A DNA stretch of 64,000 nt, taken from assembly GCF_021568775.1 (NCBI RefSeq), contig NZ_JAKGSG010000025.1, forward strand, positions 280,751-344,750, given 5' to 3'. Numbering within the stretch: the stretch's first letter is position 1; the number at the start of each line of letters is the position of its first letter. The stretch comes from Antribacter soli (GTDB lineage Bacteria; Actinomycetota; Actinomycetes; Actinomycetales; Cellulomonadaceae). This document shows positions 44,201 to 51,872 of the stretch, in pieces. Made by a program: the position numbers and the translations under genes. The notes under the pieces are model-generated. The model worked only from the letters and a program-made list of their open reading frames with translations, was not told the DNA's origin and searched no databases.

Positions 44201-44366
44201 GCGGCCGTTCACCCCAGATCCAGTCGACGAGAGTCGCCCTCTGGACCGCTCGACCGGGGTTGAGCGCGAGGGCGATCAGAAGCGCGCGCAGCCGCGCGCC
44301 CGGCACATCGGCGAAGGCGCCGTCGTCCAGCCGAACCTCGAACGGTCCGAACATCCCGATTTGCAC
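41235..44366 (-). CDS. SARP/AfsR-type regulator (BTAD, NB-ARC, TPR)
   Basis: A 1043-residue multidomain activator. An OmpR-like winged helix (5-92) and a BTAD domain (95-240) form the SARP unit. An NB-ARC-like ATPase follows with Walker A GPGGAGKT at 284-291, a Walker B-like LLILDNCEH and a SREPLG sensor segment. TPR-like helical repeats fill the part from about 600 to the end. It resembles AfsR-type regulators of secondary metabolism, but no biosynthetic cluster is in view. GTG 44366 is preferred because the protein then begins in the usual way (QIGMFGPFEVRLD). Direct 11-bp-spaced repeats 3 kb away before the CPBP gene are a candidate target. Confidence 0.9.
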   Translation of the reverse strand: MQIGMFGPFEVRLDDGAFADVPGARLRALLIALALNPGRAVQRATLVDWIWGERPPSDATNALQRLVSRLRKALPDGSVEGQTSGYKLLVEPDAVDAVRFERLIAQARADEGPQRVVLLREALALWRGAAMQDVGLEGSTALDAAANRLEGLRLTVMEDRFDAEISLGHGAELVPQLTDLVAAHPMRERLVGALMRSLAAAGRDTEALLLYQRTREALADALGVDPSPELSALHVALLRGEVGRRDENRKTNLRAELTSYVGKDADVAAVRDLVGEHRLTTLIGPGGAGKTRLATETARTLLGDLPDGARLVELAAIGADGDVAQATLAGLGLRDALLGEAPDMEPTDRLIAAVREREMLLILDNCEHVIESAAVFAHRLLGECRRLRILATSREPLGITGEALWPVLPLVLPDADASLSEIASAPAVRLLRERASAVRKDLADDASTLATMGRICRALDGMPLAIELAATRLRTMSIDQLANRLDDRFRLLTGGSRTALPRHRTLRAMVDWSWELLTDAERTTLRRLSVFAGGASAEAAERVCAGDAVEQEQVLDLLTALTEKSLLVAEPGGSPRYRMLGTIKEYAAQRLAEAGELDLARRAHLAWFTELAETAEPQLRRAGQLQRLATLDAERDNLSSAMRGALATGEAQAAMRLAAAAGWYWWLSGYRAEGIELITAAAEIPGEVDDEIRAAVYSLVVMFASSGRAADERQVAEWIHKAYELSRRSRSHSPLLGLVVPLEHMLQGSDPLSAWEPVLDNDDPWARALARLQLGKMRVMLGHAGRDADECFEQALAEFRALGERFGISFALTELADRIATRGEFAAACEYYEQAIAVVAEVGAVEDVIRMRSGQARLYWLLGDQDASAAALAEAERLAERVTWPEALAEVALSKAELARWGGDAEEARRQLDLATTMLGDRAANLDSLTHHLLGCLAVDLDEAREHHAAACRAAAEAGHAPMIAQTLVGVADLALRCDQYDQAARLLAASTRMRGLADRSDLDVARIEEAVRSRLGDAGFAEAAREGTETSWDQLVAVTLAS

Positions 44367-44607
44367 CCGGCTGATCTTGCCACGGGCGAGCGTCACAGCA
44401 TCCAACCGTCGGTTCGTGGAGACGCCACCGCCGCCCGGCTCGGTCCACTCCCCCGACGTCGCCGTCCGGCCGTGAGGACCGGCGCGGGCGCCCGGCAGCC
44501 GGCGGGCCACCACCTCCAGCCGGACGGCTGCGGAGCGCGTGACGCCCCGGTGCACCCTGGGGGTGCTCCCGGCGGGACGGACCGCGCGGACCCTGGAGAA
44601 TCTCCTC

Positions 44608-45393
44608 ATGACCACCACCGGCGCGCTCCTGCCTGACCCGCCCGCCCGGGTGCCCGACCTCGACGACCGGTTCACGGGCCCGGGGCTCCGCCGCGAACTG
44701 TGGGTGGACCACTACCTCCCGCACTGGACCACCCCCGACCGCTCCCTGGCCCGGTACGACCTCGATGGAGACGGCCTCCGGCTGCGGATCGACGGCGATC
44801 AGCCGGACTGGCGCGAGGAAGACGCGCCGCTGCGTGTGTCGAACCTCCAGACAGGGACGTACTCGGGCGGGCCGGGGTCGGTCCGCGGCACGCACCGCCA
44901 CCGCCCGGACGGGCTCGTGGTCCGGACACCCACCCCGACGAAGTTGCTGTGGGCGCCCTCCGGGGGGCGGGTCGACGTCACGGTGAGCGCGAGCCGCGAC
45001 CAGGGATCAATGCTGGCCGCCTGGCTGGTCGGCACCGAGCACCTCTCCGAAACCCATGCCGGCGAGGTGTGCCTGTTCGAGATCGACGCCGCGGCGATCG
45101 GCCCCGGCGGGACGCGGGCCCGGTGCGGCGTCAAGGCGCACGGCGATCCGTCGCTGACCACGGACATGGCGGAGGTCGCCGTCCCTCTCGACGCATCGCG
45201 CCCGCACACCTGGACCGCGATCTGGGGCGGCGGCGAGACGGTCATCGGGTGCGAGGGGCGGGTGGTCCGGCGCATCCCCCAGTCCCCCGGATACCCGGTG
45301 TTCCTGCTGCTCGACCTGTTCGAGGTCGAGCCCCGCGGCGGCACGTACCCGAAGACGGCCCGGGTGCACCACGTCCGCGGCTGGAGCGCGTGA
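44608..45393 (+). CDS. Concanavalin-like (GH16-type) protein
   Basis: The 261-residue protein looks like a jelly-roll lectin/glucanase domain: DDRFTGPGLRRELWVDHYLPHW at the start, YSGGPGS, and GEVCLFEIDAAAIGP near residue 155, where GH16-like folds carry their active strand. The strict GH16 ExDxxE motif is not clearly present, so it may bind sugar without cutting it. There is no signal peptide, which is odd for a glycan enzyme and suggests action on internal substrates. Divergent from the SARP regulator gene. Confidence 0.65.
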   Translation: MTTTGALLPDPPARVPDLDDRFTGPGLRRELWVDHYLPHWTTPDRSLARYDLDGDGLRLRIDGDQPDWREEDAPLRVSNLQTGTYSGGPGSVRGTHRHRPDGLVVRTPTPTKLLWAPSGGRVDVTVSASRDQGSMLAAWLVGTEHLSETHAGEVCLFEIDAAAIGPGGTRARCGVKAHGDPSLTTDMAEVAVPLDASRPHTWTAIWGGGETVIGCEGRVVRRIPQSPGYPVFLLLDLFEVEPRGGTYPKTARVHHVRGWSA

Positions 45394-45472
45394 GCCCACC
45401 GGGCTGGACCCGCCTCGGTGCGTCGCCCGACCGTGAAGCCGAGCATGAGGGTCGGTCTGGCCACAAGAGTGC

Positions 45473-45925
45473 ATGGCCGCCCCGCCGGACGACTCGCGAT
45501 TCGAGTACCTCGACGGCGGGCCGGCCGCCGTCGTGGACGACGCCGAGTACTTCGACCCGGCCGAGGCCAACCGGGCCCTCGCCCGGCCGTGGTTCACACT
45601 GCGGGCACGCAGCTTCTCACCGCGACTGCTGGAGCTCGTGAACGCCCTGTCGTCCCGGGACGAGGGCGCCAACCTGGGCGCCCGCCTGGCCGCTCTACCA
45701 TCGGCTCCCCCGTTCTCCGACGACGATCCGCAGCTGGCCGAGGCGCTCGGCGCGTTCCTGTGGTTCCTGGACCAGGCGACCGACGACGGCATCCCGCTCA
45801 CCGCTGCCGGGTGGATGCGTCCTGCGGTCGTCGAGCAGGCGGCCGAGCGGATTCCGCAGATGGCCCACCTCCGACGGGTTCTCGAGATCGGCGACGGCCT
45901 GGGTGATGCGTCCGAAGTCCTGTAA
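45473..45925 (+). CDS. Hypothetical protein, possibly truncated
   Basis: A 150-residue acidic protein that I cannot assign. The segment DDGIPLTAAGWMRPAVVEQAAERIP near residues 102-126 resembles the start of the helical domain seen in larger pRiA4b-type or related actinobacterial proteins, where several hundred residues normally follow. Here the frame stops about 25 residues later (GDGLGDASEVL). The gene may therefore be a 5' fragment left after a deletion. An AT-richer stretch begins directly at its stop codon. Confidence 0.5.
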   Translation: MAAPPDDSRFEYLDGGPAAVVDDAEYFDPAEANRALARPWFTLRARSFSPRLLELVNALSSRDEGANLGARLAALPSAPPFSDDDPQLAEALGAFLWFLDQATDDGIPLTAAGWMRPAVVEQAAERIPQMAHLRRVLEIGDGLGDASEVL

Positions 45926-46061
45926 ATACTTTTCGTACTACTTGTCTCCAAGGATCTCCACCTCACATACTGCAGTTGGTCTTCGAGTCGCACGACGAGC
46001 TCCTGCGCGCCGTCATCTCCACGGTCACGGAGGAGGATCCGGCCCGACCCAAGGAGTCGTC

Positions 46062-48110
46062 ATGAAGTCTCGCTCAGCTCGCGCCGGCGCCGCACTCTTC
46101 TCCGTGGTCCTCGCCCTGATTCCCGCCATTGCTACTGGCTCGGACGAGCCCCTCGCCGCCGGCCTCCACGGAGGCTGCTATCTCCTGCGCGTCACCACGA
46201 CCGGCACCACCTCCGGCACCTCCAACTACATCGAGGCGTCGACGGTGGGCTATGGCACTCGCGGCACCGCCGCGAGTGCCGAGCCGATCGCCTTCGAGGC
46301 GACGCAGCTCGGCCGCTACCGGTTGTACGACACCGTCGGCGGCATCCTCTACCAGAGCATCGCGGACTACGTGTGGGCCGGTTCCTCGTACGGGGACGCC
46401 GCGGACTGGACGATCACCCGGGCGGGCTCGGGCTACCGCATCGCCGCGACTGCGACCGGGGACGTCATCGGCAGCCGCTCCGGCACACTCACCGTCTCGG
46501 ACGCGACGTTCGCGCTCGAGCCTGCGACCGGCTGCTTCGCCCCGGCGAGCGCCGCCACCGGGCTCGTGAGCGCCGCGAGCGTGCCCGCCGTCGGCGAGGA
46601 CGGCGCCCTCTACGGGTTCATCGACGGGCACGCGCACCCTGTCTCGAACGCAGGGTTCGGCGGCAGGCTCTTCTGCGGCGAACCGTTCGCCGAGGGCGGC
46701 ATCGAGGTGGCCCTCTCGGGGTGCGCCTCCCACGCCGTCGGCGCAGGGGCGCTGTTCGAGTCGATCATCGGCGGGACCGACGTCGACGCCTCCGACGACG
46801 GGTGGCCGACCTTCACCGACTGGCCGACGACGACGAGCCTGCTCCACCAGGGGGCGTACTTCACGGGGATCGAGCGCGCGTGGCAGTCGGGTCTGCGTGT
46901 CTTCAACGCGCTGCTCGTGGGCAACCGGGTCATCTGTGAGATCTACCCCTCTCGGGTGACGAGCTGCGACGAGATGGAGCAGGTCCGGGTGCAGGCGGAG
47001 CTGCTGTCCGAGATGCAGGACTACATCGACGCGCAGAGCGGCGGCGAGGGACGCGGCTGGTTCCGTATCGCCACCACCCCGGAGCAGGTGCGCGAGATCG
47101 CGGCTGACGGCAAGCTCGCCGTCACGATCGGCGTCGAGGTGAGCGAGCTGTTCGGCTGCCGCGAGACCAACGACGTCCCGCAGTGCGACGAGAGCGACAT
47201 CGATGCCGGGCTCGACGACCTCGAAGGGCTCGGTGTCAGCGGGCTCTACCCCGTCCACAAGTTCGACAACGCCTTCGGCGGCACGCGCTTCGACGGCGGC
47301 GTCACGGGTGCAGCGCTCAATATCGGCAACTATCTGAGCACCGGGCACTGGTGGACCGCGGAGAGCTGCACCGGCCCGTCCGACAACGAGCAGGTGATCC
47401 AGAGCGACGTGATCGCCGACCTCCTCGCCGAGATCACCGAGCTCCCCGCCGGCACGGTGGCGCCCGTCTACCCGACCGGCCCCATCTGCAACACCCGCGG
47501 TCTCACCGGCCTCGGCGAGTACCTGATCGGGCAGATGATGGAGCGCGGCATGGTCATCCACATCGACCACATGGGGGTCCGTACCGCCCAGGCCGTGCTC
47601 GACCTGGCCGAGGAGGCCGGCTATGTGGGAGTCACGTCCGTCCATACCTGGTCCGACCGCGAGATCGTCGGGCAGATCGCCCGGCTCGGCGGCTTCGTCG
47701 CGAGCTTCGCGTACGCGGCCTCCGACGCCGGCCATGGCGAGCCCGACTTCCTGTCCGAGTGGGAGGCGAACCGCGCCGCGGCCGGCGAGGGCGGCCTGAG
47801 CGCGTACGGCTTCGGCTCCGACGTGAACGGACTCGCCGTGCAGCCAGGAGTACGCCTGGACGCCGCGGCGGACCCCCTCGAGTACCCCTTCACCGCACCC
47901 AACGGCGCGGTGTTCGACCGGCAGGTGCTCGGTGCGCGCACGTGGGACCTCAACACGGACGGGGTCGCGCAGTACGGGCTCTACGCCGACTGGATGGCCG
48001 ACATCCTCGCGCAGGCCGGCGAGGACGGTCCCGAGCTGGAGGAAGAGCTGATGAGAGGCGCCGAAGCCTACGTGCGCATGTGGGAGGACGCGGTCGCGTG
48101 GAGTGAATGA
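46062..48110 (+). CDS. Secreted metallo-dipeptidase/amidohydrolase-like enzyme
   Basis: A 682-residue exported protein. The signal peptide covers residues 1-30 (ALFSVVLALIPAIATGS) and AAGGAG lies six bases before the ATG. Residues 35-160 form a beta-rich extra domain. The catalytic part starts at FIDGHAHP with H190 and H192 and continues with VIHIDHMG and SVHTWSD, a pattern like membrane dipeptidases (M19) and other binuclear amidohydrolases. Several cysteines (FCGEPF, EVALSGC, VICEIY, SCDEM) could form disulfides outside the cell. Substrate unknown. Confidence 0.78.
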   Translation: MKSRSARAGAALFSVVLALIPAIATGSDEPLAAGLHGGCYLLRVTTTGTTSGTSNYIEASTVGYGTRGTAASAEPIAFEATQLGRYRLYDTVGGILYQSIADYVWAGSSYGDAADWTITRAGSGYRIAATATGDVIGSRSGTLTVSDATFALEPATGCFAPASAATGLVSAASVPAVGEDGALYGFIDGHAHPVSNAGFGGRLFCGEPFAEGGIEVALSGCASHAVGAGALFESIIGGTDVDASDDGWPTFTDWPTTTSLLHQGAYFTGIERAWQSGLRVFNALLVGNRVICEIYPSRVTSCDEMEQVRVQAELLSEMQDYIDAQSGGEGRGWFRIATTPEQVREIAADGKLAVTIGVEVSELFGCRETNDVPQCDESDIDAGLDDLEGLGVSGLYPVHKFDNAFGGTRFDGGVTGAALNIGNYLSTGHWWTAESCTGPSDNEQVIQSDVIADLLAEITELPAGTVAPVYPTGPICNTRGLTGLGEYLIGQMMERGMVIHIDHMGVRTAQAVLDLAEEAGYVGVTSVHTWSDREIVGQIARLGGFVASFAYAASDAGHGEPDFLSEWEANRAAAGEGGLSAYGFGSDVNGLAVQPGVRLDAAADPLEYPFTAPNGAVFDRQVLGARTWDLNTDGVAQYGLYADWMADILAQAGEDGPELEEELMRGAEAYVRMWEDAVAWSE

Positions 48111-48905
48111 CCGAGGCCGTCACGGTGGCCGATCAGCCTCCACCGCGCGACCCGGGCCACGTCCACTCCCGAACCTGGAGGACCAGATGCCCACCGCACC
48201 CATCGCGGTCACCGGTGTCGCGGGCGGCGAACGAGCGCACCAGCCCGGTCGACGGCCAGAGCTCGAGGTCGATCACGTCGCGCATCGCCTCTTCGACGTC
48301 CACCACGGTGGTGGGCGACGGGCCCATTCCCTCAGCGGGAGGGGCCGCGACTTCCTGCCCGACGCTTCTCCAGGGTGTGGACCGAGACACCCAGCAACTC
48401 CGCGGCCTGTTGCGGCGTGAAGCAACCCATCACGGGAAGCGTGAGGTGCCGAGCAGGCTGCCGGTTCGAATGGTGCCAGCGGCTCATGCACCTCAGGTAC
48501 TCAGGTCGGGCCGCAGCGGCTCGGCTCCCGCCGCCCCGTCGGGGCCATGCCCCGCACCGAGCCCGTGAAAGCGTGTCCAATTCGCGTCACCCCCAAGGGG
48601 TCACGAACCGGTTGCTGCAGGTCACGGGCTCGTTACTTGGGAACGAAGTACTCTCGGTGTGAGGTTTCTCGGCCGGATGATCACCCGCCCGAACCCCATC
48701 GTGTTGTCCGTTCAGCCGCCGTTGACGGCTCCGTCCAGTGCGGTGGTCCGGGCCTGGAGGAAGGCCTGCGAGACGACGGCCGAGGCCGGGCCGAAGCCGG
48801 CAGGCCTACTTCTCAGCCCAGGAACCTGCGGGCGTTCTGGATGCCCTGTTACTCCACGACCGGACGGATGGCGACCGATCGGCTCTCTCCGCCACGCGGT
48901 CTCCC
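48111..48905. other. Intergenic region without an intact gene
   Basis: No convincing gene was found in these 800 bp. The open frames on both strands are short, lack ribosome-binding sites and have poor composition. The only recognisable item is a helix-turn-helix remnant on the minus strand. A small ACCCC/GGGGT inverted repeat lies near 48594. The stretch looks like decayed accessory DNA. Confidence 0.5.
48282..48430 (-). pseudogene. Frameshifted excisionase-like helix-turn-helix remnant
   Basis: The minus strand encodes FTPQQAAELLGVSVHTLEKRRA, the typical first half of an excisionase/MerR-like HTH protein. It then hits a stop after RGPSR. In the neighbouring frame the sequence continues with PPAEGMGPSP and VVDVEEAMRD, where intact relatives have a GPPxxRxGRxVRYRxxDVExWL pattern. 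One frameshift and further decay explain this. Confidence 0.45.
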
Positions 48906-48938
48906 TTGACAATTTTTCTGAGTCCGCTCATGATTGAG
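48906..48938 (+). promoter_or_regulatory. Promoter with overlapping TGAG/CTCA operator
   Basis: A consensus -35 (TTGACA, 48906-48911) is followed after 17 bp by CATGAT (48929-48934), a near-consensus -10. Overlapping the -10 are half-sites TGAG, CTCA and TGAG separated by four bases each, forming two nested inverted repeats. It drives the six-gene operon that ends with a TetR gene, whose product may bind here. Confidence 0.6.
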
Positions 48939-48981
48939 CCAACTCGGCTTCATCAAGCCGGACGAGACCCAGGAGAGCGAC

Positions 48982-49833
48982 ATGTCGCAGCAAGGAACGG
49001 CGCAGGGCTACGCGGAAGCACCGACGCGCACGGTCGCGGCGGCGGGCGCCCTGTTCGCCTATCGCGAGCTCGGCCCGCAGACGGGCACTGCGCTGGTCCT
49101 GCTGACGCACCTCGGGGCGAACCTCGACGGCTGGGACCCGCGCATCGTCGACGGGCTCGCACAGGATCACCGCGTCATCGCTGTCGACTACCGCGGCGTC
49201 GGCGGATCCACAGGACGAGTTCGCTCCTCGATGGAGGAGATGGCCGACGACGTCGTGGCTCTGCTCGGGGCGCTCGGCCACGACCGCGTGGACATGCTCG
49301 GCCTGGCGGTCGGCGGGATGGTCGCCCAAGCGGTCGCCGCGCGGGCACCGCGGCTGATCGCCCGGCTCATCCTCGCCAGCACAGGACCGGCAGGCGGGCC
49401 CGGCCTTGCCGCGATGACCGGCACCGCGATCACCACGGGGCTGCGCGCAGCACTCACGCTCAATGACCCGAAGACGCCGCTGTTCTTCACCTCCACGGCC
49501 ACCGGGAAGAGCGCCGCCCGCGCCTACCTCGCGCGCCTGAAGGAACGCACGACGGGGCGCGACAAGGCCGTGAGCCCGGGGACGTACCACGCGCAGCTGA
49601 CCGCGATCCGCCGCTGGGGGCTGCAGGCTCCCGCCGAGCTGTCGGCGGCCGTCGGCCGGGTGCTCATCGTCCACGGCGACAGCGACCGGCTGGTGCCACC
49701 CGCGAACGCCACCGAGCTGGCCCGGCTCCTACCCGCCGCGACCGTGACGGTGTACCCGGACTCCGGCCACGGCGCCGTCTTCCAGTACCACCGCGAGTTC
49801 GTCGACGCCGCGCGCGACTTCCTCCACCGCTAG
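48982..49833 (+). CDS. Alpha/beta hydrolase-fold protein with mutated nucleophile
   Basis: A 283-residue paralogue of the hydrolase three genes downstream. The nucleophile elbow, normally G/S-x-S-x-G-G, reads LGLAVGG with A109 in place of serine. The aspartate (HGDSDRLVP) and histidine (PDSGHGAVF) of the triad are kept. Without the serine it cannot use the usual acyl-enzyme mechanism. It may be a binding protein, a cofactor-free dioxygenase-like enzyme or a partner of its paralogue. ATG with AGGAG seven bases upstream; first gene of the operon behind a strong promoter. Confidence 0.82.
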   Translation: MSQQGTAQGYAEAPTRTVAAAGALFAYRELGPQTGTALVLLTHLGANLDGWDPRIVDGLAQDHRVIAVDYRGVGGSTGRVRSSMEEMADDVVALLGALGHDRVDMLGLAVGGMVAQAVAARAPRLIARLILASTGPAGGPGLAAMTGTAITTGLRAALTLNDPKTPLFFTSTATGKSAARAYLARLKERTTGRDKAVSPGTYHAQLTAIRRWGLQAPAELSAAVGRVLIVHGDSDRLVPPANATELARLLPAATVTVYPDSGHGAVFQYHREFVDAARDFLHR

Positions 49834-49907
49834 CTCCCGCCGCGGCACTCATCCGCCAGCAGAACAAGCCAACAGCACACACCATCAAACCCAGAAGGAA
49901 ACCCACC

Positions 49908-50903
49908 ATGCGCGCGTTCGTCATGACCAAGTACAAGGAGCCGCTGCAGGAAGCGGACGTCCCGGAGCCCGTCGTCGGCGAGCACGACGTGCTGGTCCAG
50001 GTCCAGGCCGCCGGGCTCAACACCGTCGACGAGAAGATCCGGTCGGGAGCGTTCAAGTCGTTCCTGCCGTACGAGCTGCCGCAGGTCATGGGCAGCGACG
50101 TGGCCGGAACGGTGATCCGCGTCGGCGCGAAGGTGCGGGAGTTCGCCCTCGGCGACCAGGTGTATGCCCAGCCCCGCATGGACCGCATCGGGACCTTCGC
50201 CGAGCGCATCGCAGTGCACGAGGCCGACCTGGCGCTCAAGCCTGAGACGGCTTCGCTCGAGGAGGCGGGCTCGCTGCCGATGGTCGCTCTGACCGCGTGG
50301 CAGGCGCTCGTCGAGAGGGGCGACGTGCAGCCCGGGCAGCGGGTGCTCATCCACGGCGGCGCGGGCGGTGTCGGGAGCATAGCCATCCAGCTCGCCAAGC
50401 ATCTCGGCGCCACCGTCGCGACCACGGCCAGCGCCGGCAACGCCGACTTCGTCCGGGAGCTCGGCGCGGACAGCGTCGTCGACTACCGCAACCAGGACTT
50501 CGAAGAGCTCCTGGACGGGTACGACCTGGTGCTGGACAGCGTCGGCGGTCAGAACCTCGAGAAGTCCCTGCGGGTGCTGCGCCCCGGCGGCAAGGCGATC
50601 GGGATCGTCGGACCGCCCGACGCCGCGTTCGCCCGCGAGAAGGGCCTGAACCCGGTGCTGCGCCTCGCGATGACCGCGCTCAGCAGCAAGATCCGCCGGC
50701 AGGCGCGCAAGCTCGGGGTGACCTACGAGTTCCTCTTCATGCGCGCCAGCGGCGACCAGCTCCGCCAGATCAGCGCCCTCGTCGACAAGGGCGTGCTGCG
50801 CCCCGTCGTCGGACGGGTCTTCGACTTCGACCAGACCGCGGCGGCCGTGCAGTCGCTCGGCAAGGGCGGCATCCGCGGCAAGGCCGTCATCACCAGGGCC
50901 TGA
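49908..50903 (+). CDS. NADP-dependent quinone oxidoreductase-like MDR protein
   Basis: A 331-residue medium-chain reductase. The N-terminal GroES-like half (1-125) lacks zinc ligands, as in quinone/enoyl reductases. The cofactor motif HGGAGGVGSIAIQLAK lies near residue 147 and the conserved GSDVAGTVIRVG near 63. The C terminus ends with the usual GKAVITRA. It would reduce a quinone or enone with NADPH. Second gene of the TetR-ended operon, 74 bp after the hydrolase-like gene. Confidence 0.9.
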   Translation: MRAFVMTKYKEPLQEADVPEPVVGEHDVLVQVQAAGLNTVDEKIRSGAFKSFLPYELPQVMGSDVAGTVIRVGAKVREFALGDQVYAQPRMDRIGTFAERIAVHEADLALKPETASLEEAGSLPMVALTAWQALVERGDVQPGQRVLIHGGAGGVGSIAIQLAKHLGATVATTASAGNADFVRELGADSVVDYRNQDFEELLDGYDLVLDSVGGQNLEKSLRVLRPGGKAIGIVGPPDAAFAREKGLNPVLRLAMTALSSKIRRQARKLGVTYEFLFMRASGDQLRQISALVDKGVLRPVVGRVFDFDQTAAAVQSLGKGGIRGKAVITRA

Positions 50904-50958
50904 CAGCCCTTCACACCATCCGCAAGACATCCGCAGGACCAGAAAGCAGGAGAACATC

Positions 50959-51825
50959 ATGAGCAGCAACGACACCTCGAACGAACCCGTCATCACCTCG
51001 TACGCGCAGGCCCCGGCCCGCACCGTCAACGCCGGCGGCGTCACGTACGCCTACCGGGAGCTGGGGCCGAAGGGCGGGATCCCCGTCGTCTTCTTCGTGC
51101 ACCTTGCCGCGACCCTGGACAACTGGGACCCGCGGATCGTCGACCCCATCGCCGCCGGCCGTCACGTCATCACGTTCGACAACCGCGGCGTCGGGGCCTC
51201 GACCGGGAAGGTCCCGGACAGCGTCGAGGCGATGGCCGACGACGCCTACACCTTCATCAAGGCCCTCGGCTTCGAGAAGGTCGACGTCTTCTCGTTCTCC
51301 CTCGGTGGCATGGTCGCCCAGGACCTCGTGGTCAAGCACCCCGAGCTGGTCCGCAAGCTGGTCCTGACCGGCACCGGCCCCAGGGGCGGCAAGGACATCG
51401 ACAAGGTCGTTGCCACCACCTACTGGGACATCCTGCGCGCGACGCTGACACGGTCCGACCCGAAGGAGTTCCTCTTCTTCAACCGCAATGCCACCGGTAA
51501 GCCCGCCGCCCGTGCGTTCGTTGAGCGCCTGCAGGAACGCACCGTCGACCGCGACGCGGACATCTCGGTGAAGGCGTTCCGGACCCAGCTGACGGCGATC
51601 CAGAAGTATGGACGGTCTGCCCCGTCCGACCTGTCGAAGCTCACTCAGCCCACCCTGATCGCGAACGGTGACAACGACCGGATGGTTCCCTCGGTGCTCT
51701 CCGACGACCTGCACCGCCGCATCAAGGGCTCCGAGCTGGTCATCTACCCCGACTCCGGGCACGGCGGCATCTTCCAGTTCCACCAGGAGTTCGCCCCCGT
51801 CGCGGTCGAGTTCCTCGCCCGCTGA
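50959..51825 (+). CDS. Alpha/beta hydrolase
   Basis: A 288-residue serine hydrolase with the full triad: S114 in FSFSLGG, an aspartate in NGDNDRMVP and a histidine in PDSGHGGIF. FVHLAATLDNWDP marks the oxyanion region. It is closely related along its whole length to the serine-less copy 1.1 kb upstream, so the operon holds an active/inactive pair. GCAGGAG lies before the ATG. Likely an ester or lactone hydrolase acting with the neighbouring reductases. Confidence 0.9.
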   Translation: MSSNDTSNEPVITSYAQAPARTVNAGGVTYAYRELGPKGGIPVVFFVHLAATLDNWDPRIVDPIAAGRHVITFDNRGVGASTGKVPDSVEAMADDAYTFIKALGFEKVDVFSFSLGGMVAQDLVVKHPELVRKLVLTGTGPRGGKDIDKVVATTYWDILRATLTRSDPKEFLFFNRNATGKPAARAFVERLQERTVDRDADISVKAFRTQLTAIQKYGRSAPSDLSKLTQPTLIANGDNDRMVPSVLSDDLHRRIKGSELVIYPDSGHGGIFQFHQEFAPVAVEFLAR

Positions 51826-51872
51826 CCCCGCCCACGATCCGACCGACCATCCGACCGACCGAAGGCAAGAAG

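Noticed and set aside
48462-48476. GGTTCGAAT-like tRNA T-loop
   Set aside because: No acceptor, D or anticodon stem can be built around it.
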